A DNA stretch of 64,000 bases from Vibrio ponticus. GTDB taxonomy: Bacteria > Pseudomonadota > Gammaproteobacteria > Enterobacterales > Vibrionaceae. Positions 1-9,597 of this stretch are shown here, one piece after another. Under the pieces are notes generated by a model. It ran no database searches, was not told the DNA's origin, and worked only from the letters and a program-made list of their open reading frames with translations. Each line of letters opens with the position of its first letter. The first letter of the stretch is position 1. Location: positions 62,001-126,000 of the forward strand of contig NZ_AP019657.1 in the NCBI RefSeq assembly GCF_009938225.1. The letters run 5' to 3'. The translations under genes and the position numbers were made by a program.

Positions 1-1
1 G

Positions 2-421
2 ATGATGATTATCCTGCTTTGTGGCGTGTTGCTGTTCTCTTGGCATAAGCTGATGGCTCAAACAGAAAGCACCGCTTTATCGGTTGCCAGTAAACGCATA
101 CTGGAACGAGCCAATTATTATCAGCAGCAGTGGTTACTTGCGGGTCAACCGGAACAGCTACAAGTAAACCAAAAGTTTATTCAGTTCTCAGCGAAAGGCT
201 GGGCACTGCCGCTTAATCAAGCGAGCAAAGTTGACTGTAATTACTGGTGGAAACTGTTTTACGAAGAACAGCGCGTTTTAGGAAGTTTGCCAGACAAAAT
301 AAATGACAATTCAAAAGCATCGAATTATCAGTGTGATTACTCTTTTTCTGCGAAAGACCGCTTAGAAGTGAGTTTAATTGATGACAAGTTTGTAGTTAAC
401 GTCATTTTTACGGCGGAATAA
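2..421 (+). CDS. mshF: MSHA pilus biogenesis protein MshF (5' end may lie outside the window)
   Basis: Encodes up to 139 residues: a short hydrophobic N-terminal stretch (about residues 3-12) and then a soluble, probably periplasmic part with three cysteines. It is called MshF mainly by position, immediately before mshB at the end of the MSHA assembly genes; MshF is a poorly characterised inner-membrane assembly factor of the mannose-sensitive haemagglutinin type IV pilus. The reading frame is open from base 2, so the true start may be upstream of the window. The gap to mshB is 77 bp and contains a TATAAT box, consistent with a separate promoter for the structural genes. The family is weakly conserved, so the name rests on context. 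Confidence 0.75.
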   Translation: MMIILLCGVLLFSWHKLMAQTESTALSVASKRILERANYYQQQWLLAGQPEQLQVNQKFIQFSAKGWALPLNQASKVDCNYWWKLFYEEQRVLGSLPDKINDNSKASNYQCDYSFSAKDRLEVSLIDDKFVVNVIFTAE

Positions 422-462
422 AAATTTTGACGCATATCCATAGTAAATTTGTTTAATAAGCG

Positions 463-468
463 TATAAT
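463..468 (+). promoter_or_regulatory. candidate -10 box upstream of mshB
   Basis: A perfect TATAAT lies 30 bp before the mshB start. No good -35 sits 16-18 bp upstream; a TTGACG at 427-432 is 30 bp away, too far to pair with it. A promoter before mshB is expected because the MSHA locus of V. cholerae is described as two operons, the second starting at mshB. Confidence 0.4.
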
Positions 469-498
469 TAATAGTACAAAAGGTTTAACTTTAGCATC

Positions 499-1074
499 AT
501 GAACAGAGAACAAACTGGTTTCTCATTGCTTGAGCTTGTCATTGTTATTGTGGTGATAGGTTTGTTAGCGGTGACGGCATTACCTCGTTTTTTAGAAGTC
601 GTTGATGGGGCGAAAGAAGCCAGTATCGAAGGCGTAGCAAGCGGCTTTGGCAATGGCGTGATTTCAGCTCGTGCTCAATGGGAAGCTGAGGCTCGCCCGA
701 GCAAAACCATTGATGGTGTCACCTATAACGTGGTCAATTATGACGGTACCGAATTTTGGCTAACTCGCTCAGTCAATCCTGATGGTACACCGAGCGGCTT
801 TCGTGATGGTTATCCAATCGATCTATTTACTGAAGTTGGTAATTCTTCGATTCAGTTAACAGATTCTGCATGTATAAACTTGATGGAGAACTTGCTTCAA
901 AATCCTCCAAAGGTTGATACTGTTGATAATGCTAAAGATAACTCTAGCATACATTATTCAGCTCAAGCTTTGCCTAGTATCCACACTTGTGTTTATACAC
1001 AACTCGAAGGGTCGACTAGACATAAGTTTGAGTATGAAGTTGCAACTGGTCGTGTGACCGTAACCTTGCAGTAA
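499..1074 (+). CDS. mshB: MSHA minor pilin MshB
   Basis: A type IV prepilin-like protein of 191 residues. The N-terminus shows a short basic leader, a prepilin peptidase site (QTG then FSLLELVIVIV) with Gly at -1 and Glu at +5, and the hydrophobic helix that anchors the pilin in the membrane and packs in the fibre. Family knowledge puts MshB among the minor pseudopilins that prime or extend the MSHA pilus used for surface attachment. It is the first gene of the structural group, 39 bp before mshA, and its N-terminal 40 residues closely resemble MshA. The ATG at 499 is preferred because it leaves a leader of only seven residues. Confidence 0.88.
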   Translation: MNREQTGFSLLELVIVIVVIGLLAVTALPRFLEVVDGAKEASIEGVASGFGNGVISARAQWEAEARPSKTIDGVTYNVVNYDGTEFWLTRSVNPDGTPSGFRDGYPIDLFTEVGNSSIQLTDSACINLMENLLQNPPKVDTVDNAKDNSSIHYSAQALPSIHTCVYTQLEGSTRHKFEYEVATGRVTVTLQ

Positions 1075-1113
1075 TACTGCGAAAAATAACTAACAAAATT
1101 GAGAGATTTTACT

Positions 1114-1596
1114 ATGAAAAGACAAGGCGGTTTCACCCTAATCGAACTAGTGGTGGTAATTGTTATTCTAGGTATTCTTGCAGTGACGGCAGCGCCACGT
1201 TTCCTAAACCTTCAAGATGATGCGCGTGTTGCTTCTATCCAAGGTTTAAAAGGTGCTATCGATGGTGCGGCTGGTATTACGTTTGGTAAAGCGGCAGTTG
1301 ATGGTGTTGAAAATAAACAGAAGGGTGACACACCGGCTCCTGAAGTAGAAGGTATTGCTACCAATTATGGTTACCCAACAGCAACAGATGCCGGTCTTGT
1401 CAAAGCGGTAGTTGGTTTAGATTCAGATTGGTCTCGTGCACCTTCAGGTGCTTCTGCAATGGTTATTACCTTTAAAATGGATAATGCCGATTACGCGAAA
1501 ATTGTAGCATCGGATTGTTATGTAACATACACAGAAGCGACCGGTAGCACCGCAGCGTCTGCAGCTAAAACTTCAATCACAGGTGATTGTAAGTAA
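1114..1596 (+). CDS. mshA: MSHA major pilin MshA
   Basis: Major subunit of the mannose-sensitive haemagglutinin pilus, 160 residues. The start at 1114 gives a six-residue leader, MKRQGG, cut before FTLIELVVVIVILG, with Glu at +5, a textbook type IVa pilin. Two cysteines near the C-terminus (in DCYVTY and the final GDCK) would form the usual pilin disulfide loop. A longer frame starting at 1099 would spoil the leader and is rejected. The gene ends 31 bp before an IS4-type element; the coding sequence is intact, but the transcription terminator that followed it has been split by the insertion. Confidence 0.93.
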   Translation: MKRQGGFTLIELVVVIVILGILAVTAAPRFLNLQDDARVASIQGLKGAIDGAAGITFGKAAVDGVENKQKGDTPAPEVEGIATNYGYPTATDAGLVKAVVGLDSDWSRAPSGASAMVITFKMDNADYAKIVASDCYVTYTEATGSTAASAAKTSITGDCK

Positions 1597-1607
1597 ATAG
1601 TCAAAAC

Positions 1608-1627
1608 AAAAAAGGTCAGCCTTGCTG
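1608..1627 (+). terminator. left half of the mshA terminator, interrupted by the IS
   Basis: Six A, GGTCAGC, CTT, GCTG ends here at the IS boundary. Joined to the right-hand flank (3074-3082, GCC plus six T) it rebuilds a 13-bp stem with a three-base loop, one G-U pair and a T run, a strong bidirectional terminator. Only the inner CAGC/GCTG hairpin survives on this side. Confidence 0.75.
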
Positions 1628-1689
1628 TAATGCCGATCAGTTAAGAAATTTGTGAGATCATTTGACCGATCCTCAAAAGGCTTCAAAAT

Positions 1690-1721
1690 CCGATATTAGG
1701 AAACTAATATCGGATTTTTTT
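1690..1721 (+). terminator. terminator inside the IS left end, before the transposase
   Basis: CCGATATTAG, loop GAAA, CTAATATCGG, then A and seven T: a perfect 10-bp stem followed by a T run, ending one base before the transposase ATG. It would stop transcripts entering from mshA, so host read-through cannot drive the transposase. Confidence 0.8.
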
Positions 1722-3053
1722 ATGTCTTTAGAAAGCCAACTTGCCAATACTTTTCGGTCATGTAATACCTTCCACCACTTTGATAAATACTCTGACATTC
1801 TTAGTCCAGAGCTTATCCAGCAAGGTTTTGAGCAAGCTGGTGTAGCAACCGTTAGAAGAAGACGGTTACCTTTAGAAGCCGTACTTTGGTCCGTTGTTGG
1901 AATGAGTCTCTTTCGTCAACAATCTGTTTGGGATATTGCTAACCAACTCGATATTGTCTTGCCAGACAAACAACGTTTTGTTGCACCAAGTGCAGTTGTT
2001 CAAGCGAGACAGAGATTAGGCGAAGAAGGTGTAAAGCAAGTCTTTAAGAAGATGGCTGCGCATAGCTATCAGTCGTCTAACTTCGAAACTTGGTGTGGAC
2101 TAAACCTTCTATCTGTCGATGGTGTCGTTTGGAGAACGACAGATACACCCGAAAATCATCAAGAGTTTAAAGCGCAGCGCAATCAATCATCTGAGAATAT
2201 TTACCCTAAGGTCCGCATGGTTTGCTTGATGGAGCTTACAAGTCATCAGCTAATCGATAGTGCATTCTCTGACTATCGCACCAGCGAAATGCGGCTCGCA
2301 GAAGAGCTTATTGAACAAACGCCAGATCAATCACTGACCATTTTTGACAAAGGATATTACTCTTTAGGGCTGCTTAATCGCTGGAACAAAGTAGGTCAAG
2401 AAAGGCATTGGATGCTCCCTGTGAGAAAAGACTTTCAGTATGAAGTTGTCCATAAATACAGTCAGAGTGATGCTATCGTTGCTATAAAAACATCACCTCA
2501 GGCAAGGAAGAAGTTCAGTGACCTGCCTGAGATAATAGAAGCAAGGTTGGTATCGAAAGCCATTAAAGGTAAGGAGTATCAGGTTCTTACCTCAATGCGT
2601 GATGGGTTGCGCTTTCCCGGAGAAGACATTGTAGAGCTCTATCGCTATCGTTGGGAAATCGAATTAGGCTATAGAGAAATGAAGCAAACCTTGCTTGATA
2701 GTGAGTATACATTGCGAAGTAAGCGCCCAGATATGGTTAGACAGGAGCTCTGGGGGATTTTGCTAGCCTATAACCTTATAAGGCAGGTTATGACAAAAGC
2801 GGCGAGCAAGTTAGATAGCGTTTGGCCGAACCAATTAAGCTTTACGAGTAGTGCCATGGCTGTGACTCAATACTTTGCAGCTTTACCTTTAACGAGTCCA
2901 GGGAAACTCCCTAAACACTATGAAGTGCTACTACAGCAAATATCCATGTTTATCCTACCCCCCCGAAGAGAAGATAGAAGTTATCCTCGTTGGGTGAAAC
3001 TGAAACCCAAGAAATATGCGACAAATAGAAAAAATGCCAGTCAGCTTAACTGA
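1722..3053 (+). CDS. IS4 family DDE transposase
   Basis: 443 residues from the ATG at 1722, nearly the same length as E. coli IS4 transposase (442 as I recall). Visible catalytic elements are Asp about 133 (in LLSVDGVVW), Asp about 209 (in TIFDKGYYS) and Glu about 314. That Glu sits in the IS4 signature Y-x2-R-x3-E-x6-K, read here as [15 protein letters not shown]. The N-terminal 80 residues form the usual helical domain. A longer frame opens with TTG at 1662 but would be translated through the terminator stem, so the ATG just after it is chosen. The protein would carry out cut-and-paste transposition of the element. Confidence 0.93.
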   Translation: MSLESQLANTFRSCNTFHHFDKYSDILSPELIQQGFEQAGVATVRRRRLPLEAVLWSVVGMSLFRQQSVWDIANQLDIVLPDKQRFVAPSAVVQARQRLGEEGVKQVFKKMAAHSYQSSNFETWCGLNLLSVDGVVWRTTDTPENHQEFKAQRNQSSENIYPKVRMVCLMELTSHQLIDSAFSDYRTSEMRLAEELIEQTPDQSLTIFDKGYYSLGLLNRWNKVGQERHWMLPVRKDFQYEVVHKYSQSDAIVAIKTSPQARKKFSDLPEIIEARLVSKAIKGKEYQVLTSMRDGLRFPGEDIVELYRYRWEIELGYREMKQTLLDSEYTLRSKRPDMVRQELWGILLAYNLIRQVMTKAASKLDSVWPNQLSFTSSAMAVTQYFAALPLTSPGKLPKHYEVLLQQISMFILPPRREDRSYPRWVKLKPKKYATNRKNASQLN

Positions 3054-3061
3054 CTGGCATT
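3033..3061 (+). terminator. hairpin at the right end of the IS, over the transposase stop
   Basis: AATGCCAGTCAG, loop CTTAA, CTGACTGGCATT: a perfect 12-bp stem that includes the TGA stop (3051-3053) and most of the terminal repeat. There is no T run directly after it, so it may act as a weak terminator or protect the mRNA end. Confidence 0.5.
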
Positions 3062-3062
3062 A

Positions 3063-3082
3063 CAGCCTTGCTGGCCTTTTTT
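3063..3082 (+). terminator. right half of the split mshA terminator
   Basis: The duplicated CAGCCTTGCTG followed by GCC and six T. Here the small hairpin keeps the T run, so it could still act as a weak terminator for transcripts leaving the IS. Confidence 0.55.
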
Positions 3083-3133
3083 ATACCCGTCTCAAAATTA
3101 TCAATCATTTAACTTTATCGTCATAAGAAACGA

Positions 3134-3139
3134 TATACT
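3134..3139 (+). promoter_or_regulatory. possible -10 box upstream of mshC
   Basis: TATACT lies 33 bp before the mshC start, with only a poor TTAACT 19 bp upstream. It is listed because mshC-Q are now separated from the mshB/mshA promoter by an IS with terminators, so a local promoter would decide whether they are expressed. Confidence 0.25.
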
Positions 3140-3172
3140 GCAAAGACTTACCTAGAGCTGACGAAGAGTAGG

Positions 3173-3625
3173 ATGAATATTCGCAAGCAATGGGCTTTTA
3201 CCTTAGTTGAGTTGATCATCGTGATCATCTTGCTGACCATAGTTTCTCTTTATGCCACAAGTCGATACATTGGTGTCGGCAGTTTCTCGGCGCCTGTTAT
3301 CCAAGACTCGATTATCTCTGTTGCGCGTCAAGTGCAACTCAATCGCATGCAATCCAATACGACTACTATCAGGGATGAATTTATTTTATCAATTAATGCC
3401 AACTGTTTTGGTTCAATACTTGGCTGTGCTGATCAACAAGGTCGCAGTGATTGGGTCTCGGTCGATGATGTTACGTTTTCGACTAGCGTGAGTGAGATTC
3501 GATTTGATCTACTGGGCAATGCCATTGGCTTGTCGGATGTCGAAATAAAAATATTAGCAGCAAGCAGCCAAGCGTCAGTCTGGATCTGTACCAATGGACT
3601 GATCTCTAAGTCGGGGTGTCACTAA
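3173..3625 (+). CDS. mshC: MSHA minor pilin MshC
   Basis: A 150-residue prepilin-like minor subunit of the MSHA pilus. The N-terminus MNIRKQWA is followed by FTLVELIIVII, with Glu at +5. The residue before the expected cut is Ala rather than the usual Gly, which prepilin peptidases are known to tolerate poorly to moderately. Four cysteines occur in the C-terminal half (FGSILGC, WICTNG, SGCH and NCFG). It starts 90 bp after the right target repeat of the IS, and its stop overlaps the mshD start by one base (TAATG), so the two are translationally coupled. Confidence 0.88.
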   Translation: MNIRKQWAFTLVELIIVIILLTIVSLYATSRYIGVGSFSAPVIQDSIISVARQVQLNRMQSNTTTIRDEFILSINANCFGSILGCADQQGRSDWVSVDDVTFSTSVSEIRFDLLGNAIGLSDVEIKILAASSQASVWICTNGLISKSGCH

Positions 3626-4161
3626 TGGTTAAAACGCGTGGCTTTACCCTGATTGAAAGTGTGATTGCGATGGTGATCATGGCAGTGGCGATGTTGAGTC
3701 TCAGCAGTTTTTTATTTCCGCAACTTTCGCGTTCTGCCGATCCACATTACCAAACTCGAGCCGCAGCATTAGGGCAAAGTATCATGACTAAAATGCTCGC
3801 AAGTAAATTTGATCATCATAGTGATGATTTGGGTGCAGTGCGTTGCTCGACCTTAGATGGTTCGTCTAATTCTTGCACGCTAACTGCTGATTTGGGGGAT
3901 GAAGGCGAATCACCACAAAATTTTAATGATGTTGATGATTTTTCTGGTTGCTGGGTACCGAACGGCTCTGCCAGTTGTGGTGACTTGTATGCGCTGATTT
4001 CTCAGGGGGAAGAGAGTGGTTACCACAACTTTAAGCTTGATATCAATGTGGCTTACTCACCGTCAGCGCCAGCAGAGCCCACGTTAAAACAACTTTCAGT
4101 TGTTGTCTCGGCAGGGAGCCAAACACCGATAAAACTGATTGCTTACCGAGGGAACTACTAA
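3625..4161 (+). CDS. mshD: MSHA minor pilin MshD
   Basis: 178-residue prepilin-like protein. The ATG at 3625 overlaps the mshC stop and gives the leader MVKTRG cut before FTLIESVIAMVIM, with Glu at +5. The rest is a soluble pilin-type domain with several cysteines (VRCSTLDG, SCTL, SGCWVP, ASCGD). In the family MshD is a minor pseudopilin of the assembly-priming complex. It shares a TAATG stop/start overlap with mshO, which makes mshC-mshD-mshO one tightly coupled set. Confidence 0.87.
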   Translation: MVKTRGFTLIESVIAMVIMAVAMLSLSSFLFPQLSRSADPHYQTRAAALGQSIMTKMLASKFDHHSDDLGAVRCSTLDGSSNSCTLTADLGDEGESPQNFNDVDDFSGCWVPNGSASCGDLYALISQGEESGYHNFKLDINVAYSPSAPAEPTLKQLSVVVSAGSQTPIKLIAYRGNY

Positions 4162-4913
4162 TGCGTGTTCGTGGTTTTACTCTATTAGAAATGGTGATCA
4201 CCATAGTGATTAGCGCCATATTGATCTTAGGTATCGCGGGTTTTATTGAGCTCGGAACCAAAGGTTATGCACAAAGTGCCGATCGACAAGCGATGCAAAC
4301 CCAGGCGCGCTTCGCACTCGAAAAAATAACACGTGAGGCTCGCCATGCTGTGCCAAATATTTTTGTTGCTGATGGCGACTGCTTGTCGTTTTACCCAATT
4401 ATTGACTCGGGCTTTTATGCTGTATCTGGTAGCGATATTAATTTCATCATTGGCAACTCGGCGGCTGACGTTGATACGTTAAAAGATCAACGCTTGGTGA
4501 TTAATCCAACCCAATTGCTCGCGCCGAGTGAAAACTTGACGGATCTCGATAACAGCTTCGCATTGACCGACGTCGCTAAAATATCCGGCGCGACGATTTC
4601 GGGGGCGACCTTTACCATTCCCGATGTCGCGGAGGATCTACTCGGTGGTTCAGTGGTCAATCGTCACTATATTACTGCGGATGCGCGACGTATTTCTTAC
4701 TGTATTGCAGGCGGGCGCATCACACGAACGATCGGGTTGTCTGGTGATGCTTTGCCATTAACCGATATTTCTGATGCCTCAGTAAGCGGCGCGATCTCTT
4801 ATACGCCTGCCAGCGTTCAATATACTGGCGTGGTTCACCTAGATCTGACCTTCTCACAACGTGGCGAGTCAACTCGCTTCCAGCAAGATGTGCAGGTGCT
4901 TAATGTCCCATAG
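4161..4913 (+). CDS. mshO: MSHA minor pilin MshO
   Basis: 250-residue prepilin-like protein with leader MRVRG and cut site before FTLLEMVITIVIS (Gly at -1, Glu at +5). It is larger than MshB-D, like the GspJ/PilW class of minor pseudopilins. The start overlaps the mshD stop, and the stop lies 11 bp inside mshP, so it is part of the mshCDOPQ run. Role inferred from position and pilin signature: a minor subunit at the tip or initiation complex of the MSHA pilus. Confidence 0.87.
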   Translation: MRVRGFTLLEMVITIVISAILILGIAGFIELGTKGYAQSADRQAMQTQARFALEKITREARHAVPNIFVADGDCLSFYPIIDSGFYAVSGSDINFIIGNSAADVDTLKDQRLVINPTQLLAPSENLTDLDNSFALTDVAKISGATISGATFTIPDVAEDLLGGSVVNRHYITADARRISYCIAGGRITRTIGLSGDALPLTDISDASVSGAISYTPASVQYTGVVHLDLTFSQRGESTRFQQDVQVLNVP

Positions 4914-5343
4914 AGTTCAGCAACAAGGCAGTTTATTAATCGTGGTGGTGTTTGTCCTGGTTGTGATGGGCTTTCTCGCGACCCAGTTATCACGGTTCGA
5001 GTGGTCGAATCATGATGCGCACAGCAAAGATGTACTGGGGACTCAAGCTTGGCTGTTGGCTCAGTCGGTAAATGAACAAGTACTGACCCGTTTTTATCCT
5101 CTAACTTCTACTGAATCCAAGGTCGCAGAGCAGTGCGATGGGATAACCTTCCCTGATTTTGTTGATGCCACAGGGGTATTTTTGGACTCACAGATTAATT
5201 GTACGCTAGAGGAACTAAGTTGTTCTCCAGTTGGTACTTTGGATGAGATGAATTACTTCAAATTGCGCGCTCAAGTGAGCTGCGGCTCAGGAAAGAGTCT
5301 GGTTGAGCGAACGGAAGAAATTTGGGTGAGGGAGGCAGAATGA
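4903..5343 (+). CDS. mshP: MSHA pilus protein MshP
   Basis: 146 residues from ATG 4903, overlapping mshO by 11 bp. The N-terminus MSHRVQQQG is followed by SLLIVVVFVLVVMGFLATQL, a hydrophobic helix like that of PilX/GspK-type minor pseudopilins but without Glu at +5, as expected for that class. Three cysteines in the C-terminal half may form disulfides. It is followed by mshQ with an ATGA overlap. A longer frame from 4861 would extend into mshO and lose the short leader. Confidence 0.83.
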   Translation: MSHRVQQQGSLLIVVVFVLVVMGFLATQLSRFEWSNHDAHSKDVLGTQAWLLAQSVNEQVLTRFYPLTSTESKVAEQCDGITFPDFVDATGVFLDSQINCTLEELSCSPVGTLDEMNYFKLRAQVSCGSGKSLVERTEEIWVREAE

Positions 5344-8342
5344 GAAACAAACTGATAATGCTGCTTGGAATAGTTCTTTGTAATCTGTCTTTTCAGAGTA
5401 CCGTTTATGCTAAGAAGCCGATAAAACCCATTGAACCTTGTTTGTTGATTCCTGGTGTTGCTCAAACAAATAATTATGATAATTCTGGTAAGCCTTATGG
5501 TGCATTAATTATTGCTAGCACCAATAAAATGTTTTTGAAATCAAGCGATATATTGTCATTTTTCGAACCATACAATAATGCGCCTGGATGTTATTACGAT
5601 CAGAGTTCTACTGGCGCTATGTGTGTAACAACTGCCCATGCGTATGAAAATATACCAGCTAAACTCCCTAAACTAAAAAATAGCAAAGATAATTTTACTT
5701 GCGTTTCTGGTGATATTTGCTCACTACCGAGAGGAATTTATCAATCGATTACAGTTGAGGCGAAAGCAACACTGCGACTCGCTGGTGAGTATCAAATGAA
5801 CATGTTATCTATGCTAGAGCAATCAAAAATAGAGCTCGGGTCAGATACTCAGATTCACTATGAAGTGATAGAACTTGCTGGTAACAATATTGAGATTAAT
5901 CAACTTAACCCTAAATCACTGCTATTTGTTGGGCATGGAGACATCGCGGGATTTACGGTCGGAGAGAGTTATTTATTTGGCAAAAAAGAGTATGTAAAAA
6001 ATAAAATTAATGCTCATATCTATATACACCCGGGATCAAGTAACCGCAGTGGGTTTGATATTCAAGGGTATGATCATGTGTTTAATGGTGGAGTGACATC
6101 TAACAGCGTATCGATAGCTGGGGGACGTAATATCTTTAATGCGATTTCCGCCAAATGCCTAGTACCTACCCCAGAGATAGCCAAGATTGAAATCAAGCCA
6201 ACTAATATGTATCTGCAGTGTGCGGCAGAGAATAAGGTTTACGTCTATGTCTATGATAAAGACAACCGACCAATCACTGACATTGGTGATAGTAAAGTCT
6301 CATTATACTCAACTCAAAATGGTGCCCTGACGTTTGAACTAGATACTTTTGACGCGACTCGTAGTCGTTTTGTATTCAATATTAAAGACAAAGCAAACAA
6401 TAACTATGGACCAATCGCGGTAAAAGCCCATCTTGTTGGCGCTGAAGATAGTGTTTTTGACGATAGCGACGTGGTTTATGCGCCAGTGGTGTTCGATATC
6501 AATGGCGGCGCAGAGAAAGAGCTAATTGCAGGTAAGCCTGATAGCGTAAAAATTCATGCACTTGCTTGTGATAACAGCAATAAGCCGATTTTTGGTAATT
6601 ACCAGCAATCACTCAATTTATCTCATCTAGTCAATGCTAAGTTTTCTCCAGGCAACTGGAGCGACAATAAAAACAAACTGACATTTTCCGCTGCGTTTAA
6701 AGATGGCGAAGCTGTTGCACCATTGCGTTTTGATGATGCTGGGGAGTTCACCGCTACGCTAAAAGATACGGTAAAGTGCAGTGATTTTGGTGATAACGTT
6801 AAAGATTGCCCTTCCGAACTATCTGGCTCCAAAGATGAGGTGGACGTTGTCGGCGAGCTAAAATTTAAAGCGCGTCCTTGGACTTTTGCTTTGTGTCAGT
6901 CTCTAGATCAAGAGCTCTTACCAAATGGCAATATTAGCGATGTTAACTCTGCTCGCTTTGTCGCAGCAGGTGAGCCATTCTCAGTCAATGTGTTACCCAT
7001 TCGCTGGCTAGAGAGCTCATCGGCTCCAATTACCACCCAGCCTGACTACTGCAATAGCAATAATGTAACGAGCAATTTCTTTCTTGGTGGTGACGATGAC
7101 ATAGATGTGCAGCTTAAACACAATGTCCTTGCTCCTGCGTTAGCTGACGGCGTACTTAAAGGGACGGTGTCGGTTAAGTATGACCAACAGCAAGCACAAG
7201 TAAGTGGTGTCTATCGTTTTAACGACTTGAGTTGGACTGAGGTTGGACAACTTGAACTGAAAGCGTCTGCCTCTGGGCAATATCTAGGAATGACGATTGA
7301 TGAGGGGCGTACCGATGTCGGACGTTTCTATCCGCATCATTTTGCGATTAGTCAATCAGAGTGGATAGCTCCAGTCAATCAAGGTGATTTCACCTATTTA
7401 AGCCAGCCATTTGAGAGCGCTCAAGTGAAAGTTGCTGCTTTTGCGTTGGGTGATACACAGGTCAAAAACTACCATCATTTTACCCCAGGTCTTCAGGCAA
7501 GCTTCGCGCTATGGGATGACAGTAGCGCCAAAGACAACAACCCACTTCATCTCGACTTGGCTTTAGGCGAATGGCGCGAGGACTCGTTGGGTAGTTCGGG
7601 GTATTCCTATTGGGAGCTAGAAGATCTTACTGCTCGAGTCATGCGATTTGAACAGGGCAATACTGGTTCGAGTATTATTACCAAGGAAAATGGGCCATTT
7701 AACACCGGATCTGGGTTAGACAACACTGATTATGGTTTGCAAGTGACAGGTGTCGATCCGGTCTTTTTCGATTCTCATACCTCTCAAGATTACCAACAGT
7801 TCATCAATCAACCTAAGTTACGTTATGGAAGAATGGTATTGAGCAGCTTAGGCGGCACCTCGGGTATTGCACTTAAGGTGCCACTCAAAGTGGAGTATTG
7901 GGATGGTAGCGACTTTGTCACTAATGTTGACGACAGTGCGGCTAAGTTTGCTGCTGCGAGTGATTATCAATGTAAGAAAACCATTTGGCCCCAAGCACCG
8001 ATTGCCTCCGATTCAAAACTCTCTGAACCGTCAGGATTGACTAATGTTGAGCTTGGCGTATCGGATAAGTTGGTCGCGACGGCGGATACCAGTGACAGCC
8101 AGTTACGTGAGCAAGTTCAGTTTTGGTTACGTCTTGATGATATCGATGATTTGACCCATGTCTCACCTCAAGTGGATGAAGTCGGAGTCAGTTGTGGTAG
8201 TTCAGGGCTTGATCAGCCGTGGCTGCAATATAATTGGCATGGAAAGGGGGATGAGGATCCTTCAACAGTTGTCACTTTCGGGATCTATCGCGGTAACGAT
8301 AGGATCATTTTCCGCAGTGAATCTGGTCTTACCGGACAATAA
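5340..8342 (+). CDS. mshQ: MSHA biogenesis protein MshQ (large secreted protein)
   Basis: 1000 residues from the ATG at 5340, which overlaps the mshP stop as ATGA. A signal peptide (basic MRNK, hydrophobic core, VYA then KKP) spans about residues 1-24. The rest is a long, mostly polar, probably beta-rich extracellular protein with scattered cysteine pairs; the C-terminal third corresponds to the MshQ-type domain. It is the last gene of the msh cluster. Its role is not well defined in the family; a tip-located adhesin or scaffold is inferred from size, secretion signal and being encoded with minor pilins. No frameshift was seen. Confidence 0.85.
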   Translation: MRNKLIMLLGIVLCNLSFQSTVYAKKPIKPIEPCLLIPGVAQTNNYDNSGKPYGALIIASTNKMFLKSSDILSFFEPYNNAPGCYYDQSSTGAMCVTTAHAYENIPAKLPKLKNSKDNFTCVSGDICSLPRGIYQSITVEAKATLRLAGEYQMNMLSMLEQSKIELGSDTQIHYEVIELAGNNIEINQLNPKSLLFVGHGDIAGFTVGESYLFGKKEYVKNKINAHIYIHPGSSNRSGFDIQGYDHVFNGGVTSNSVSIAGGRNIFNAISAKCLVPTPEIAKIEIKPTNMYLQCAAENKVYVYVYDKDNRPITDIGDSKVSLYSTQNGALTFELDTFDATRSRFVFNIKDKANNNYGPIAVKAHLVGAEDSVFDDSDVVYAPVVFDINGGAEKELIAGKPDSVKIHALACDNSNKPIFGNYQQSLNLSHLVNAKFSPGNWSDNKNKLTFSAAFKDGEAVAPLRFDDAGEFTATLKDTVKCSDFGDNVKDCPSELSGSKDEVDVVGELKFKARPWTFALCQSLDQELLPNGNISDVNSARFVAAGEPFSVNVLPIRWLESSSAPITTQPDYCNSNNVTSNFFLGGDDDIDVQLKHNVLAPALADGVLKGTVSVKYDQQQAQVSGVYRFNDLSWTEVGQLELKASASGQYLGMTIDEGRTDVGRFYPHHFAISQSEWIAPVNQGDFTYLSQPFESAQVKVAAFALGDTQVKNYHHFTPGLQASFALWDDSSAKDNNPLHLDLALGEWREDSLGSSGYSYWELEDLTARVMRFEQGNTGSSIITKENGPFNTGSGLDNTDYGLQVTGVDPVFFDSHTSQDYQQFINQPKLRYGRMVLSSLGGTSGIALKVPLKVEYWDGSDFVTNVDDSAAKFAAASDYQCKKTIWPQAPIASDSKLSEPSGLTNVELGVSDKLVATADTSDSQLREQVQFWLRLDDIDDLTHVSPQVDEVGVSCGSSGLDQPWLQYNWHGKGDEDPSTVVTFGIYRGNDRIIFRSESGLTGQ

Positions 8343-8413
8343 ATTTTGGTCAAATGGGGGCTTACGTAAGGAAACTGTTAGAAATTGCGTGTTTCACTCC
8401 ATCTTTCTTAGAC

Positions 8414-9538
<1,125 letters not shown>

Positions 9539-9544
9539 TCGCTG

Positions 9545-9568
9545 TTGCCCAGCTTAATCGCTGGGCAA
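9545..9568 (+). terminator. hairpin between mreB and mreC
   Basis: TTGCCCAGC, loop TTAATC, GCTGGGCAA: perfect 9-bp stem without a T run. In E. coli most transcripts end after mreB, giving more MreB than MreC/D; a stem here could serve the same purpose as attenuator or 3'-end stabiliser. Confidence 0.55.
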
Positions 9569-9597
9569 ACAATATAGAAACAAGGAACTCATATTCA

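Larger units (their letters stand above)
1628..3062 (+). mobile_element. complete IS4-type insertion sequence
   Basis: A 1435-bp element. The left end TAATGCCGATCAGTTAAG and the reverse complement of the right end TAATGCCAGTCAGTTAAG match at 16 of 18 positions; the left end is the one I recall for E. coli IS4 (about 1.4 kb). It is flanked by a perfect 11-bp direct repeat, CAGCCTTGCTG, at 1617-1627 and 3063-3073, within the 11-13 bp range known for IS4. The single transposase gene is uninterrupted and has all catalytic residues, so the element looks recent and potentially active. A terminator guards the left end and a hairpin covers the transposase stop at the right end. Confidence 0.95.

Noticed and set aside
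427..468. TTGACG and TATAAT before mshB read as one promoter
   Set aside because: The two hexamers are 30 bp apart, far beyond the 16-18 bp spacer; only the -10 is kept as a weak candidate.
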